IMG/VR virus record: IMGVR_UViG_3300025115_000003
Location: 21,694-85,693 of that record
DNA length: 64,000 nt
Source: a virus
Strand: one strand, 5' to 3'
The notes beneath the pieces are model-generated. The model did not search any database, was not told the origin of the DNA, and saw only the letters and a list, made by a program, of their open reading frames with translations. A program made the translations under genes and the position numbers. Below, one piece after another: positions 61,810 to 64,000 of this stretch; positions within the stretch are counted from its first letter, which is position 1; the number at the start of each line of letters is the position of its first letter.

Positions 61810-63947
61810 ATGTTTGTCGTGTTAAGGGTGAATGTTGTAACACCCTTTGTTGATTTGATACTGTTAATTAGGTACTTAGCTTGTTCAGCATCAGTTCCGA
61901 ATTCGTCTGCTGTTGCTGCTGCTATTGCTGTAACATTAGCTGCTATCTGTTCTCTGATTATTACCGTTGCTGGCAGCGATGTACCTGTGTTGTTTAGTAC
62001 GCTGTTTAATAAGGGTATCAAGTCAACGTAGTCCATAGTGTTACTTCCAGCGCGGTAATCTAATAATTGTAAAGTCGTCATGTTTGGCTTTGGGCTTCCT
62101 GTATTTCCTAATATATTACCTGTCCAGTTGATGCTATTGCTTTCTAACCACAAGACAGTCAATCCCGTTGGCAATGCCCCTGTATATGTCCAGTTGATAT
62201 TACCATACAAAAGCAAGTAAGTTAATCCAGTAGGCATCGCACCAGTATATGTCCAGTTGATATTGCTACCTTCCAAATACAATAAAGTCAATCCCGTTGG
62301 CAATGCACCAGTGTGAGTCCAGTTGATGTTACTACCTACCAAACGCAAGAAGGTCAACCCCGTTGGCAATGCCCCTGTATATGTCCAGTGAATGTTACTA
62401 CCTTCCAAACGCAAGAAGGTCAATCCCGTTGGCAATGCTTTATTACCAGTTGTCGGTAGTGCTGTTGCTAACGCCGTTACTTGTCTGATTTTCTGCGTCA
62501 AAGCAGGCAAGTTGTTCAGATTCCAGCTAACAATAGGCATAGTTGCATCCGTGCCAGTGTAAAAAACAATAGTAGGATAGTTTATGCCATTATGATTTCC
62601 AAAACTCCTAATCCTATCAGCCCTCTTTATCACAAGTGTTCCTGATTGGTTATTGGGGCAGGATATTACAACAGTATGTTGTCTAAGCTGTACACCATCA
62701 AACAAAGCATCATTAATCACTGTTGTGCTTACAATCACAGCGCTTCCAGTAGCTTCAACTGTTAAATCAGCCGTAGCTGAAAATGTAATTGTACCCTCTG
62801 TGGGTGTTCCACTTGTTCTTCCTGATACAGGTAACACTAAATCCCATATAGGAATATTAGTAGTATTAAGTTGGAAAGTTGTTACTCCTTTACCTCCATC
62901 TATCACAGGTAATTGTATTCTATTAATTAAAAATCTACATTGTTCAGCTTGTGAACCAAATTCATCTGGGATTGCATTAAGAATGGCTGTTACATTCCCT
63001 ACTATCTGTTCTCTGATTGTTACTGTTGTTGGCAAAGTACCAACATTGTTAATCAGACTATTAAGTATTGAAATAAGGTCAGCGTAGTCCATTGTGTCGG
63101 AAGGAGTGCGGTAGTTAAACAGTGATATATTACTCATATTAGCCTTAGGTGTGCCTGTATTTCCTAAAATGTTACCTGTCCAGTTGATATTGCCGCCTGA
63201 CAAATACAAGTAAGTCAATTCTGTAGGTATCGCACCAGTGTAAGTCCAATTGATGTTGTGGCCTGACAAAATCAAGAAAGTCAATCCCGTAGGCAATGCT
63301 CCAGTGTAAGTCCAATTGATGTTATTACCCCACAAAAGCAAGAAAGTCAATCCCGTAGGCAATGCCCCTGTATATGTCCAGTTGATGTTGCTGCTTTCCA
63401 TGTACAAGTAAGTCAATCCTGTAGGTATCGCACCAGTGTATGTCCAATTTATGTTATTACCTGACAAACGTAAATAAGTCAATCCAGTAGGCATCGCTCT
63501 ATTACCAGTTGTCGGTAGTGCTGTTGCTAACTCCACTGTTTGTCTGATTTTCTGCGTCAAAACAGGTAAGTCATTCCAATTCCAACTAACAATCGGCATA
63601 GTTGCATCCGTGCCAGCGTAAAAGTTAACCGACGGGGTACTCGCTCCATTATGATTACCAAACGCTCTTATTCGATCTGAACGCCTGATAATTAACGTGC
63701 CTGATTGGTTGTTTGGGCAACTGATTACAACGGTATGCACCCGAAGCTGAACGCCGTCAAATAAAGCATCATTAGCCCTTGTTGTGCTTACAATTACAAC
63801 ACTTCCAGTCTTTTCAACGGTTAAATCTGCTGTTGATGTAAATGTAATTGTGCCATTTGTCGGAGTGCCTGATGTGCGACCTGATACGGGTAACACTAAA
63901 TCAGCACGACCAATTGTAAATTTGCTATTGCTTATATATCTGTTCAT
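61806..63947 (-). CDS. tandemly duplicated leucine-rich-repeat protein, probable virion surface protein
   Basis: The 713-residue protein consists of two copies of a module of about 350 residues, starting DLVLPVSGRTSGTPT and ending KGVTTF(T/Q)LNTTNI. Each module has a beta-rich head (TVVISCPNNQSGTL, DRIR(A/S)FGNHNG), five 22-residue LRRs of consensus TGLTxLxLxGxNINWTYTGA-(L/I/M)P, and a helical cap (DYVDLIPLLNSVLNNTGT). Framework residues are almost invariant, while the residues around the xLxLxG strand vary (RLE, RLV, YLE, LLY, WLE, LLW, ILS). No signal peptide. It overlaps the next gene by 4 bases and the upstream one likewise. The region is less AT-rich than the rest. Location in the late operon suggests a receptor-binding or decoration role; that is inferred. 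Confidence 0.75.
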   Translation of the reverse strand: MNRYISNSKFTIGRADLVLPVSGRTSGTPTNGTITFTSTADLTVEKTGSVVIVSTTRANDALFDGVQLRVHTVVISCPNNQSGTLIIRRSDRIRAFGNHNGASTPSVNFYAGTDATMPIVSWNWNDLPVLTQKIRQTVELATALPTTGNRAMPTGLTYLRLSGNNINWTYTGAIPTGLTYLYMESSNINWTYTGALPTGLTFLLLWGNNINWTYTGALPTGLTFLILSGHNINWTYTGAIPTELTYLYLSGGNINWTGNILGNTGTPKANMSNISLFNYRTPSDTMDYADLISILNSLINNVGTLPTTVTIREQIVGNVTAILNAIPDEFGSQAEQCRFLINRIQLPVIDGGKGVTTFQLNTTNIPIWDLVLPVSGRTSGTPTEGTITFSATADLTVEATGSAVIVSTTVINDALFDGVQLRQHTVVISCPNNQSGTLVIKRADRIRSFGNHNGINYPTIVFYTGTDATMPIVSWNLNNLPALTQKIRQVTALATALPTTGNKALPTGLTFLRLEGSNIHWTYTGALPTGLTFLRLVGSNINWTHTGALPTGLTLLYLEGSNINWTYTGAMPTGLTYLLLYGNINWTYTGALPTGLTVLWLESNSINWTGNILGNTGSPKPNMTTLQLLDYRAGSNTMDYVDLIPLLNSVLNNTGTSLPATVIIREQIAANVTAIAAATADEFGTDAEQAKYLINSIKSTKGVTTFTLNTTNI
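62108..62435 (-). repeat. LRR array of module 2 (five repeats of 66 bp, one of 63)
   Basis: Five tandem units encoding the TGLTxLxLxGxNINWTYTGA pattern. The fourth unit lacks one codon (YLLLYGNINW). Units differ at many silent positions, so the protein framework is more conserved than the DNA. Confidence 0.8.
63160..63495 (-). repeat. LRR array of module 1 (five repeats of 66 bp)
   Basis: Five tandem units equivalent to the array at 62,108. Variable strand residues read LRLSGN, LYMESS, LLLWGN, LILSGH and LYLSGG. The last unit diverges into NINWTGNILGNTG in both arrays. Confidence 0.8.
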
Positions 63948-64000
63948 TGTATGCTGAAATTAGTAAATGGAAACTCATTGCCATTTTCCGCCTGAAATGT
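63944..64000 (-). CDS. C-terminal end of an upstream late gene
   Basis: The minus-strand frame is open from the right edge and ends in TGA that overlaps the LRR start codon (ATGA). The last 18 residues (QAENGNEFPFTNFSIQ end) are visible. The coupling shows the LRR gene is an internal gene of a longer late operon. Confidence 0.65.
   Translation of the reverse strand, partial: TFQAENGNEFPFTNFSIQ

Noticed and set aside
62108-63495. Regularly spaced 66-bp repeats resembling a CRISPR array
   Set aside because: The repeats are in frame, have no unique spacers and encode leucine-rich repeats.
61806-63947. Diversity-generating retroelement target
   Set aside because: No reverse transcriptase or template repeat is visible in the window; variation is spread over ten LRR units and not confined to one adenine-linked region.

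Overview
This window is 64 kb of a crAss-like phage (Crassvirales) that infects a member of the Bacteroidota. Four things point there. (1) The genome is very AT-rich, with a rightward replication/accessory block (about 1-24.4 kb) converging on a leftward late block (about 24.7-64 kb). (2) The late block encodes a giant protein with the DFDID active-site motif of the YonO-like, virion-packaged RNA polymerase of crAss-like phages. (3) That gene sits among podovirus-type tail genes: a large muzzle/tail-stabilisation protein, P22-type tail adaptor candidates, cargo proteins and a beta-helix tailspike. (4) Promoters match the Bacteroidota consensus (TTG, about 20 bp, TAnnTTTG). Terminase, portal and major capsid genes are not here and should lie beyond the right edge. 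No integrase was seen.

Left block, 0-4.6 kb: a tRNA whose predicted anticodon is UUA (an ochre-suppressor type), then many small overlapping genes of unknown function. One is interrupted by a GGGGGGA slippery heptamer. 4.6-24.4 kb: the replication and nucleotide set: SF1 (Dda/Pif1-like) helicase, family-4-type uracil-DNA glycosylase, family B DNA polymerase, SF2 helicase, RecT-like annealing protein, TOPRIM primase, ATP-dependent DNA ligase, Gp157-like protein, deoxynucleotide monophosphate kinase, DUF932 protein, dUTPase and a DHH phosphoesterase, with small hypothetical genes between them. Two less AT-rich genes (12,987-14,396) closed by a strong terminator look like a well-expressed pair.

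The convergence zone (24.39-24.74 kb) has no gene. It holds a terminator for each block and a large inverted repeat built on a 16-bp motif that also occurs at 2,594.

Right block, read leftward from 64 kb: a partial gene; a tandemly duplicated leucine-rich-repeat protein; two small genes; a PAS-domain protein of the gut-bacterial signalling type; a membrane/coiled-coil protein; tail ring/adaptor-like proteins; an Ig-like protein; a tailspike; a small decoration-like protein; the muzzle protein; two cargo-like proteins; the 4546-residue RNA polymerase polyprotein; and a 2518-residue polyvalent protein. The polymerase gene ends in a zincin, a DUF4326-like and a YpsA/SLOG-like domain, and its neighbour begins with acetyltransferase-like, ADP-ribosyltransferase-like and HExxxH domains. 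Together they look like a package of enzymes ejected with the polymerase at infection. A host-type promoter just upstream of the second cargo gene could transcribe this distal late segment independently.

The strongest candidates for undescribed biology are the PAS protein in a virion operon, the variable LRR protein, the effector-like domains joined to the virion RNA polymerase, and the UUA tRNA. All family calls were made by eye from motifs; no database search was run.
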